Positions 51,405 to 60,199 of a stretch of DNA of 64,000 nucleotides are shown here, in pieces; the first letter of the stretch is position 1; each line of letters begins with the position of its first letter. The translations under genes were made by a program, and so were the position numbers. Below the pieces are notes generated by a model. It was given only the letters and a program-made list of their open reading frames with translations, was not told the origin of the DNA and searched no databases. The DNA is from an uncultured Porphyromonadaceae bacterium (lineage in GTDB: Bacteria; Bacteroidota; Bacteroidia; Bacteroidales; Muribaculaceae), in assembly GCA_937989585.1 (NCBI GenBank), contig CALKRW010000031.1, positions 27,115 through 91,114 on the forward strand, written 5' to 3'.

Positions 51405-53632
51405 TGAAACTGTTGATTGAGGGGTATCCGTACCCGATAGGACTGTTGCAGGAACTATTCCCAAATGTCGATGAACTCGACGTGGTGGACGGTGTAGCCT
51501 CCGTGAACTACGTCGGATACTACTATTTTGCGTCCAAGGGTACGGCGGTGTTCATTCTTCCAAAGGTAGTTCTCAATCAACAAGACAAGGTATTCAACCG
51601 TTACAAGCCCGAAGAAATAATCGATCTCACAGATAAAGACAATCCTCTCTCGCAGGCTGAGCGTCAGTTTATCTACGGGTTGTCGGTTTGGATTTACCGT
51701 GCTATAACCGTCTACTACGATTATTGCCGCAGCCATAACATTGACCATACTATAGTCCGCAGACAAAGTACTATCAAGGTCGGCAAGAGCAGGCGTCACA
51801 CAAGCAACACTTTCCTTGACATCATTCTCTCACTCATTGACTTTAATAAAGAGAATCGTGATTGGTTCCTTTTTATCCTCAAGAACGTGCATCGCGGCTT
51901 CAACAAAATCAACTGGAGCCGGACAATCAACAAGTCGCAGGTTGTGATTCAGGACAATCAGCCTGTCTACATCAATCCCTTCACCAAGCGGCGCGAGATG
52001 AACTTTGACGAGGAGCTGCTTATCATATTCTTTTCGATACTCCACTACATCAAAAAAGAATATGGTTTCCCGGTCGAGATTAACTTCAACTACACCCTCA
52101 TCACCGGCAAGCGTTTTGAAATGTACCTGAACAAGGGATTCGGCGTGCGTCGTCTCCGTCAGATCAAATATAAATATTTCTCCGATAAGGCTCTTCGCTT
52201 ATGGGAACTTTGCTATGCCTTCTTCGAGCAGTCGAAGCAGGTAAAAATCAATGCGCAGCTCAACGAATTCCTACTCGTCAAAAACTTCAATATCGTTTTT
52301 GAGGCAATAATCGATGAACTTATCGGCGATCACGCTTTGCCCGACCGCCTTAACAAGATGCAGGCTGACGGCAAGGAGGTAGACCACTTGTTTTTATGGG
52401 ATAGCCTTACGGCCCCGGAGGAAGATAAGAAGCGTGTATATTACATTGGCGATTCCAAATATTACAAGCAAAAGAATCGAATTTCCGAAGAGTCAGTGGC
52501 CAAGCAATATACTTACGCGCGAAATGTCATTTCGTGGAACCTGAATCTTTTCTTCGGTGATGATGCCGACGACCGCAACCTCGAAACCGATTTCTGTCTC
52601 CGAGATGAAATAACCGAGGGTTACAATGTCATACCTAATTTCTTCATCAGTGCCACCGTACCAGATGACCTTTCGTATGGTGATACCATTGAGGTGACGA
52701 AAAAATCAGCGCGAACATTTACTTCACAGCAGTTCCGAAACCGGCTGTTTGATCGTGATACGCTTCTGATCACCCATTACGATGTAAACTTCCTTTACGT
52801 CGTATCTCTTTACGGGCGCAACAATGCTACGCAAAAGCGGGGCTGGCGAGATAAGGTGCGCAATATCTTCCGCGATAAAATCCGGCAGGTGCTTGAGGAC
52901 AAATACGAATTTTACGCTATGCAGCCCAAGTCTGGAGTATTGGCCCCCGAGTATATAAAAGCGCATTTCCAAGATGTTTTAGGAAAGGTTTACCGACCTT
53001 TCGGCAAGGAGCACTTATATGCACTCGCGCTTGACAACAACAAGCGTTATGCAGAAGAGAACGTCTCCTTACTGACTCAACTCACAGAATATTTCGATAT
53101 TATTCCATATACACTTGGGAAAGACCCGACTCCGGATTTGCCTCATTATTCCAGTGTCACATCCCTTCTGCCGTCCCTTGCCAAAGACGGTGTGTTTATG
53201 GTGATGATGGAGAATTACGCGGCTAAGTCTATGAAGTTTTACGAAACCGGCAAACTTGCAGTCCCCATACATTACACTGCCGACGGCATGGAACTTATCA
53301 ATAATGCCGCATCTATCGGCTCAGTACTATTTCACACCCGCAAGCCCGATGGTCAGCATCTTTTCCGCCTAACGGAAGATGTACGGTTTGTGCCAAAGAC
53401 GCACATCCCCCACGAATACTATCTCTCCGTTCAGAATCCTTCGCCCCGCGATACCGGGGAAGATACGGTGTTCCTTTACGCTCTCCTTGACATTGACATG
53501 ACCGATGAATTGGATTCTTCTATGCTGAACTGCCAGAATAAACCCTTTGCATCACAGAAAGAACGCTATGATGCGCAATATTCAACACTAATAGTATTAT
53601 CATCAGATACTGCTATTTTATTCAAAAACTAA
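51404..53632 (+). CDS. mcrC: McrC/LlaJI-type restriction endonuclease subunit
   Basis: 742 aa, starting in TGATG overlap with the McrB-like stop, so strictly coupled. N-terminal PYPIGLLQELFPNVDELDVV binding region; the PD-(D/E)XK nuclease centre is seen as HLFLWDSLT...KRVYYIGDSKYYKQKNRI (DSK with upstream acidic residues) near residues 320-365. Larger than E. coli McrC (about 350 aa) and closer to LlaJI R2. The C-terminal ~250 residues are extra and unrecognised. Works only with its McrB partner. Targets methylated or specific sites; specificity unknown. Confidence 0.85.
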   Translation: MKLLIEGYPYPIGLLQELFPNVDELDVVDGVASVNYVGYYYFASKGTAVFILPKVVLNQQDKVFNRYKPEEIIDLTDKDNPLSQAERQFIYGLSVWIYRAITVYYDYCRSHNIDHTIVRRQSTIKVGKSRRHTSNTFLDIILSLIDFNKENRDWFLFILKNVHRGFNKINWSRTINKSQVVIQDNQPVYINPFTKRREMNFDEELLIIFFSILHYIKKEYGFPVEINFNYTLITGKRFEMYLNKGFGVRRLRQIKYKYFSDKALRLWELCYAFFEQSKQVKINAQLNEFLLVKNFNIVFEAIIDELIGDHALPDRLNKMQADGKEVDHLFLWDSLTAPEEDKKRVYYIGDSKYYKQKNRISEESVAKQYTYARNVISWNLNLFFGDDADDRNLETDFCLRDEITEGYNVIPNFFISATVPDDLSYGDTIEVTKKSARTFTSQQFRNRLFDRDTLLITHYDVNFLYVVSLYGRNNATQKRGWRDKVRNIFRDKIRQVLEDKYEFYAMQPKSGVLAPEYIKAHFQDVLGKVYRPFGKEHLYALALDNNKRYAEENVSLLTQLTEYFDIIPYTLGKDPTPDLPHYSSVTSLLPSLAKDGVFMVMMENYAAKSMKFYETGKLAVPIHYTADGMELINNAASIGSVLFHTRKPDGQHLFRLTEDVRFVPKTHIPHEYYLSVQNPSPRDTGEDTVFLYALLDIDMTDELDSSMLNCQNKPFASQKERYDAQYSTLIVLSSDTAILFKN

Positions 53633-53637
53633 ATCTC

Positions 53638-54486
53638 ATGCTATTCAATATATACTATATTAACTATCCCAAAGTATACGAGATTAAGATGATGCTAAAC
53701 AATATAGTGTCATTAAATAAAACAATAGAAGAGGGTAAGGCTGGAGAAATGAGCGCCGATATTGAAACTTCATTTGGCTTGGGGTTTCTAAAAGTATTTA
53801 AGGGAGATGCTAAAATAGGAGCGGATGGCAAGGGTAGTTTATCCAATAAAGTGATTGAAACTTTAGAAGTAAAAACTACCAAATCGATAATATTAAGCGA
53901 AGTCTTTGAAAAAAGTACGATTATTAGATCTTTCAATGACAAAATCGAGGAAGGATCATTAATACTCATCAGTGATGTCTCTTTATCATTAATAAATGAT
54001 TTTGAACTTAAAACAGTCAAACTATTTAATAGTGGAGCATTTAAGAATCTACCTATTCCCAATGCTGAAGGATTTGATATTACAAGTTTGTTCAATTCAA
54101 TGTTCAAGGATTATGCTTACAAAATAAAGGGCGTTTTTTCAGATTCCAAAGACCAAATTCTTATAAAAATTCCTGTTACTTTCGATAACGAATTCGAAAG
54201 CTCGTATAATGTTGATGATTTATTCATTGGCAAAGTAAGCATTATGGGTATATATAAGGGAAAAATTTCTATAGAAAAATTAAAAAACACATTTGAGTAT
54301 TTTAGCGAACTAGGATCTATGCAAAATAGTCTATTGAAATCTGATGACACTGACGATGTTCATGATAGTCAATATCATAGAGATAAGGCAAATCCGAAGT
54401 CTCAATATTGGCAAGAGGATGACAAATCCACCTATCATTACATAGATTTATTGGCTATCGTTCAAAATATAAAATCCAACAAATGA
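53638..54486 (+). CDS. DUF6414-like protein of an AT-rich two-gene unit
   Basis: 282 aa. Contains FGLGFLKVFKGDAKIGADGK, then SLSNKVIETLEVKTTKSIIL and FNDKIEEGSLILISDVSLSL, which resemble DUF6414-type proteins; this identification is tentative. It starts 5 bp after mcrC and its stop overlaps the AAA gene (ATGA). Base composition drops to clearly AT-rich from here to ~55.7 kb, unlike mcrBC, so it has a different origin. Cytosolic, no membrane segment. Upstream Met-Leu-Phe start could be moved to MMLNNIVSLN. Confidence 0.55.
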   Translation: MLFNIYYINYPKVYEIKMMLNNIVSLNKTIEEGKAGEMSADIETSFGLGFLKVFKGDAKIGADGKGSLSNKVIETLEVKTTKSIILSEVFEKSTIIRSFNDKIEEGSLILISDVSLSLINDFELKTVKLFNSGAFKNLPIPNAEGFDITSLFNSMFKDYAYKIKGVFSDSKDQILIKIPVTFDNEFESSYNVDDLFIGKVSIMGIYKGKISIEKLKNTFEYFSELGSMQNSLLKSDDTDDVHDSQYHRDKANPKSQYWQEDDKSTYHYIDLLAIVQNIKSNK

Positions 54487-55723
54487 TAGATAAACTTTTG
54501 CTATACTCACCTTGCAACTATTCATATGTCAAAGATCATTATAACTCTTTGGGGAAGACTGTTGTCAGCATTGGAGAGTTCATAGGTTCTGATGAGCATA
54601 TTAATAAGCTTACTACTGAATTTATCGATGGTCTAACAATAATAGATTTATCATATCTTTGTAGTATGCATGATAAACTCCAATTTATTGGGGAAAATTT
54701 AATTAATAAACTAAAGAATCATAACTATGAATATATCTGTGACTCAAATCTGATACGGTAAAAATAGAATTGAGATTTTGTTTCAGTACATTTGACAAAT
54801 GGGAAGAGATTTATGGAATCGAACACAAAAATAGAGACAATTGCAAAATAATCAAAAAACATAAAAGAATTGTCGACTTGAGCGACCAAGAATTTATGGA
54901 TTTTCAAAAGGATTTCCGAGATTCTTTGTATGGTCACGAAAAATTCAAAAATGAATTTATTGAACTTCTTAAGTCTTTCCAAGTATTCAATGCGCTTGGT
55001 GAACACAAGGTGCTTTCATTATTTTTACTAGGCGAATCCGGCGTCGGTAAGACAGAGGTGGCTAGGGCAATATATAACAGCCTCGGAGGTAAAACTACCC
55101 TTGCTAAAGTAAATTTTGGAAATTATAGCAATGAATTTTCTCTTAACTCATTAATCGGCAGTGCTAGAGGATATGTTGGTAGTGACGATGGTGAAATATT
55201 TATCAGAGTAAGAAATACTGATGTTGGTGTAATTTTAATTGATGAATTTGAAAAATCCAATGCCGCACTCTTTAATTTCTTTTTAGATGTTTTAGAAAGT
55301 GGTAAAATTGTTAGTTCCCAAGCAGAAGAACTTGATATTAATGGATTTATAATAGTATTTACATCGAATATAACAAAGGAAGATTTTCCTAATCGAATTT
55401 CCCCGGAGTTAAGATCTCGTTTTGATTATAAGGGACGTTTCACTCGCCTATTTGATGAGGATAAAATTAAATATATTGAATTTTGAGTCTCAAGTATAGT
55501 CAAAAAATATAATACCGTATTTAATGATAATTTAGGAAATGATGTACTTGAGTTCATATTATCCAAAATAGTCGTAAGTCAGTATTGTAATATGAGAGAT
55601 ATTAACAAAAGAATCAAAAGTGAATTTATTAATTATCTTGATTATATTAGGATTGCGCCTAAAGAATCTAAATCAAAAATAACGGCATTTTTGCATAATC
55701 TACTACCAGATATTGATGATTGA
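54483..55723 (+). pseudogene. Clp-type AAA_2 ATPase, broken by frameshift and in-frame TGA
   Basis: Reconstructed 413 aa. The N-terminal segment (MIDKLLLYSPCNYSYVKDHY) is a small domain of ~90 aa. A missing A in CAAA (54746-54748) would give DSKSDTVKIELRFCFSTFDK and restores the ATPase frame. Walker A LGESGVGKTEVARAIY, then Walker B VGVILIDEFEKSN, sensor FTSNITKEDF and arginine-finger RSRFDYKGRF. TGA at 55484-55486 after YIEF is followed by VSSIVKKYNTVFND and the C-terminal alpha domain ending LLPDIDD. Paired by ATGA with the preceding DUF6414-like gene. Function unknown; defence role is positional inference. Confidence 0.7.
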
Positions 55724-55868
55724 GTAAGTTTTGTTATTATGGTGAAAAATTTTAAATTTAGGATAGTGCGGTATTTGTTATTTCAAATCGAGAGGAAGAC
55801 GAATGGTGCTCCATCCATAAGCCAACAATTGAAACATATACTTACTGATGAGAAGTCAATCAATAAAT

Positions 55869-56045
55869 ATGGCATACGAAGACAGATACAAGGAGTTTGA
55901 GCAGTATCTTGCTTCCGGGGAACCGGGAGTTGATGAACGTGCGCGTAACTGGTCTATGGCTATCGGTTTGCAGGATGTTGACCGGTTGAAGCCGTCGGAG
56001 TTTCTGCTTGCACAGACTATGAATATCAATATTTCCTATTTCTAA
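55869..56045 (+). pseudogene. Truncated VbhA-like antitoxin copy
   Basis: 58 aa, MAYEDRYKEFEQYLASGE then ARNWSMAIGLQDVDRLKPSE and LLAQTMN, followed by ISYF and stop. It is clearly homologous to the first 60 residues of the protein at 57099-57476 (MAYE-Y, W-IGLQD, L-S-FLL), but lacks the helix and C-terminal part. A vestige of an earlier duplication, or a gene cut by insertion of rhuM. Confidence 0.65.
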
Positions 56046-56069
56046 TGTTTTTACTGATTAGCGAGCATT

Positions 56070-57091
56070 ATGGCGAATAAATTTGAGATACGAAATAGCA
56101 CGGCGGAGTTCCTAATCTTTCAGATAGAGGGAAAGGAAGATGGCGTGCAGGTGGTTTACCATAACGAATCTGTTTGGTGTACGCAGAAAGCTATGGCAGA
56201 ACTTTTTGATGTAGGAGTTCCAGCAATTAGCAAGCATCTAAAGAATATTTTCGAAAGTGGAGAACTTTCGGAAAATTCAGTTATTTCCAAAATGGAAACA
56301 ACTGCCTCAGATGGCAAGAACTATAATACGACTTTCTACAATCTCGACGCCATCATATCAGTTGGCTATCGCGTGAACAGTACACGAGCCACACAATTCA
56401 GGCAGTGGTGTACGTTTGTTTTGCGTCAGTTTGCCATCCGCGGATATGTGATTGACAAGAAGCGCATGGAGAACGGCTCGTTTATTGGCGAGGACTATTT
56501 CGAGCATCTGTTGGCTGAAATCCGCGAGATTCGCCTCAGCGAGCGGCGTTTCTATCAGAAGCTAACGGATATTTACGCTACAAGCATTGATTACAATCGA
56601 GATGCGCCTACTACTCGACTGTTCTTCAAGAAGGTGCAGAATAAATGCATTACGCTGTTCATGGTCATACTGCCGCTGAACTGATAATTGACCGGGCTAA
56701 TGCTGAAAAAGAGCACATGGGTCTCACAACATGGGAGAATGCACCAAACGGAAAGATTGTTAAGCCGGATGTAAGTATCGCCAAAAATTATCTCAAAGAA
56801 AGTGAGTTGGAGGATATGGGACGAATTGTCAATTCATTCCTTGACTTGGCGGAAGATATGGCTAAACGTCATGTTCCTATGACAATGGAGGACTGGGCTA
56901 AGCGTATTGACAAGTTTCTTGATCTTACCGACCGACCCGTTCTGACTGACGCCGGACATGTATCAGCCGAACAAGCTAAAGAATACGCTGAGACTGAGTT
57001 TGAAAAATATCGTGTCATTCAAGACAAACTCTTCCGGTCCGATTTCGACCGTTTCAACGATGACAATCTTATCCCTTTAGACATAGAATAA
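56070..57091 (+). pseudogene. RhuM-family protein with a one-base deletion
   Basis: Reconstructed 340 aa. RhuM domain: VVYHNESVWCTQKAMAELFD, ISKHLKNIFESGELSENS, YNLDAIISVGYRVNSTRATQ, FRQWCTFVLRQFAIRGYVID. At 56643-56645 AAA should be AAAA: adding A joins VQNK to MHYAVHGHTAAELIIDRANA and the C-terminal domain. Distant kin to the Fic/DOC-linked virulence protein family; in genomes it usually neighbours restriction or toxin genes. Function not established. Without the fix the C-terminal 150 residues are lost. Confidence 0.8.
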
Positions 57092-57098
57092 CAATTCC

Positions 57099-57476
57099 AT
57101 GGCATACGAAGAGAAATATCAGGAGCTTGTCGAGTTATCTCATAGCGATAATCCGGAGATTAAAGAACAAGCGGATGCGTGGCTTGTCAGTATCGGTCTA
57201 CAAGATGCGGCAGAACTTAATGTGTCCACATTTTTGCTTGATTTGGCAATCAGGAATGTCAAGGGAGAGATTACTCGTGAGGAAGTCAGCCAGAGGTTAA
57301 GGGATCACTATGGGGATAATTTATATGATGAAACCCCAAACAAGCTTAATGGAGGCTATGAAATCTTACCATCCGATTCTCCGAAGATAAAAGAGATAGA
57401 GGAATACAACCGAAAGCTCCGACCGGCATTGTATGCAGAACTTGATAAAAAGAAGAATAGAAGAAAGTTGAGATGA
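57099..57476 (+). CDS. VbhA-like antitoxin (Fic-inhibitory helix)
   Basis: 125 aa. N-terminal antitoxin-type domain with WLVSIGLQDAAELNVSTFLL, then GEITREEVSQRLRDHYGDNL, which is the inhibitory-helix region seen in VbhA-type partners of Fic toxins. The C-terminal tail is charged (KKKNRRKLR). It starts 7 bp after rhuM and overlaps the following dehydrogenase by 4 bp. No Fic motif (HPFxxGNGR) gene is visible near, so the toxin appears absent. Confidence 0.6.
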   Translation: MAYEEKYQELVELSHSDNPEIKEQADAWLVSIGLQDAAELNVSTFLLDLAIRNVKGEITREEVSQRLRDHYGDNLYDETPNKLNGGYEILPSDSPKIKEIEEYNRKLRPALYAELDKKKNRRKLR

Positions 57477-58503
57477 AAGCATTGACATATACCGCGCCGG
57501 GGCGGTTTGAACTGATTGAGAAACCGAAACCGGAGATTATTGACCCGAAGGATGCCGTGGTGAGGGTTACTCTTTCGAGTATCTGCTCGTCGGACTTTCA
57601 TATTCTGCATGGAACTGTGCCTCAGGCTGAGGTCGGTATAACTGTGGGACATGAGTTGGTTGGTGTCGTTGAGGCTGTCGGTTCGGCGGTCACCAAGGTC
57701 AAGCCGGGAGACAGGGTTGCCGTGAATGTCGAGACGTTCTGCGGCGAGTGCTTTTATTGCCGGCGGAGATATGTGAACAACTGCACCTACGGTGACTGGA
57801 TGCTGGGCGGCCGCATTGACGGCGGCCAGGCGGCATATGTCCGCGTGCCATATGCCGACAATGGTCTGACGCCGATTCCAGACAACGTTAGCGACGAGCA
57901 GCCTCTGTTTGTCGGCGACATCCTCGCCACCGGTTATTGGGCTGCCAAGATTTCAGAAATTTCCGAGGAAGATACGGTGCTGATTATCGGTGCCGGCCCG
58001 ACCGGGTTGTGCACTCTGGAATGTGTGCGGCTATACAAGCCTCAAAGGATTGTTGTTTGTGAGGCCGACGAAAGCCGCCGAGAATTTGTACGCCAGCATT
58101 ATCCGGATGTAGTTATAGTCGAACCTTGGGAATGCGACGAGGTGCTTGATGAACTGACTGATGATCGCCGTGCCGACCGCGTTATTGAGGTTGCAGGAGG
58201 TAACGATACTTTTGAACTCGCATGGCGTTGCACCCGTCCGAATGCCATCGTCACGATTGTCGCTCTCTATGAGAAAGAGCAGATATCGCCATTGCCGTGG
58301 ATGTATGGCAAAACCTTACATTCAAGACCGGCGGCGTCGATGCCTGCGACTGTGACAAAATCATGCAGTTCATCTCCGAAGGCAAGATTGACACAACACA
58401 CCTGATAACCCACCGCTACCCTCTCAGTAACATTCAGGAAGCTTACACCCTCTTCGCCACCCGCGCCGACGGCGTCATCAAAACCGCCATCCATCCGGAT
58501 TGA
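57473..58503 (+). pseudogene. Zinc-dependent medium-chain alcohol dehydrogenase with a one-base deletion
   Basis: Reconstructed 343 aa MDR protein. Catalytic zinc ligands CSSDFH and GHELVGVVEAVG, structural-zinc cysteines CGECFYCRRRYVNNC, NAD-loop IIGAGPTGLCTLE. Frame is lost at the A run 58310-58313 (GGCAAAACC): one more A gives YGKNLTFKTGGVDACDCDKI and ends AIHPD at TGA. A metabolic gene at the edge of the defence island, overlapping the antitoxin by 4 bp. Substrate unknown; the YGKNL-FKTG block resembles threonine/alcohol dehydrogenase subfamilies. Confidence 0.85.
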
Positions 58504-58583
58504 AGGACATAATGGGAAACTTTATAAACAGAAAGACAACGGCATCTCGTATGCTGACAAGACGCCGTTGTTCAGGTTGATGC

Positions 58584-58844
58584 TTATTCCGATTCAAGCT
58601 GCTCGCGGATTACCCTCTCGGTCTCGCGCTTGAAGTCGAGACGGTCGTATCGTTCACCGGAACACATAGGGCAACTGCAAGGTTGTCCCGTGGTGCGATA
58701 CACCTGACACCATTTTACCTTCTGGAGTTCTTTCCAGGTTTCGGCTTCACGTTTTACTTCGGTAGATGTATCTTCAACGTATGCCGGTGAAAATGCACTG
58801 AAGATAATGCATAACGCGTTTTTTCTGAATGCGTCGCCACGCAC
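58584..58844 (-). CDS. Small zinc-ribbon-like protein
   Basis: 86 aa. C-terminal WCQVYRTTGQPCSCPMCSGE and YDRLDFKRETERVIREQL form a compact Cys-rich family common in Bacteroidales genomes as small stand-alone genes. The N-terminal 30 residues are less certain; starts further in are possible. Monocistronic, leftward, converging on the dehydrogenase. Function unknown. Confidence 0.6.
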   Translation of the reverse strand: MRGDAFRKNALCIIFSAFSPAYVEDTSTEVKREAETWKELQKVKWCQVYRTTGQPCSCPMCSGERYDRLDFKRETERVIREQLESE

Positions 58845-60054
58845 GAGTTTATGTTCTGTCCATCGTCACGTTCAATTATTGGTTTCGGGAACGTGATGCT
58901 AATAGTCAGATACTCTTTATTGATGTTCATAAGTGTTGCATTTATAATGATAAGATAGCAATAAGCATGCCAAAATTTATTGGGAGAACAGGTTGCAATA
59001 GTACAACATTTGCACTTTGGATTGAGTCATTTTATTTCATCCTATTAAATTCAATCTGTCTACTTATTTTTACCTCGACAATAACGACAGACAGTGTGGT
59101 TATTGTTATATATATATGTGGTAAGCACTAACTCAAATACATGATGGTAGAATCAACAGAATAACACCATCAATTACAACTCATTCAAGTTCTAGCCATT
59201 CCGCTTTGGACAACAAAACATTTACCATAATGACACTATTCTACATTCCCGCTCCTTTGTTCCCATGAACGCCACCACACACAAACGGAATAAAAATGCC
59301 GAGCAGCCCTTGACATACCACTCCGATAAGCAAACTCATCGAAGCATTTTCACAACCTTAAGTGCTATGCGAAATCATTTTCACCCTGAACTCATTAGTC
59401 GTTGATTATCAACGCCATGAAACAACCGTATTTTTGTCTTTTGTTATTCTATCTCAAAAATCTAATTTCGCACCGCGCGGAAGAATCGCTCTTTCCGGGA
59501 GTAGTAGGTTCACTTTAACCTCTACGAATTCCGAGAAGACTATTCTTCCAAGTGAAGAGGACTTCTCTAAGACGGCTGACCAAATCATGGAGGCTGCACC
59601 TCTCTACGGAGAGTTTTCACAAATTTATAATCTGGGATTCATCTCACGAGTTTGTAATTTCAACTCTGATATGCAATATTATTTTGCATAGCGGTGATTG
59701 CACACAAATATTTCAAGATGTTATCTCAACAATCTTACAATTATATGGCTATGTGATTCCTAGTTAATACACATGAAAGCAGATGACTACAAGTATCATC
59801 TAACCAGTGTTTAATGCGAGTTTATCTTACAACTTCCTACCAAACCTGGAATAAGCATTTAACGTAGGACAACATCACAAAACATATGTAATAGGAATCT
59901 ATCGCATTGAAAACACGACAGCTTTAAACAATCATATGACATTTAGACTAACTCGGAACGTCAAAATGGCGTTAAGTCCCCAATTTTATTATCGATATGC
60001 CAAAGTATCCTTTCATTTCTTCCTTCACATGGTGAAACTATGAAAATAAATCAT
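58845..60054. other. Long intergenic region without convincing genes
   Basis: About 1.2 kb. Two rightward open frames (58829-59131, 59362-59691) have unprotein-like composition and no start context, so I do not call them. Sequence is irregular and AT-rich with no clear repeats, tRNA-like clover pattern or long hairpin. Presumably eroded DNA at an insertion boundary. Confidence 0.4.
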
Positions 60055-60062
60055 TATTTTTG
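60055..60062 (+). promoter_or_regulatory. Candidate promoter of the DUF4365-like gene
   Basis: TATTTTTG followed by CA matches the -7 box; the -33 box is poor. A small perfect hairpin (CCTGTG-ctc-CACAGG, 60070-60084) would be at the 5' end of the leader. Confidence 0.4.
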
Positions 60063-60199
60063 CATCTCACCTGTGCTCCACAGGCTTGAGTGAACTCACC
60101 ATACACTTAGTGAATCACTCCATACTCACCAAAAATATACAAATATATAAGCGATTTCTATAATTTCGTCCTTTGTCCCCAATAAAAGCCCTTTTCTCC

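Noticed and set aside
26692..55486. Alternative genetic code or stop-codon readthrough as explanation of the in-frame stops
   Set aside because: All three stop codons are involved, normal genes around them end with the same codons, and no suppressor tRNA or SECIS-like hairpin is seen.
58829..59691. Two open frames in the 1.2-kb spacer
   Set aside because: Cys/Ile/Phe-rich, non-protein-like sequences without start context or neighbours.
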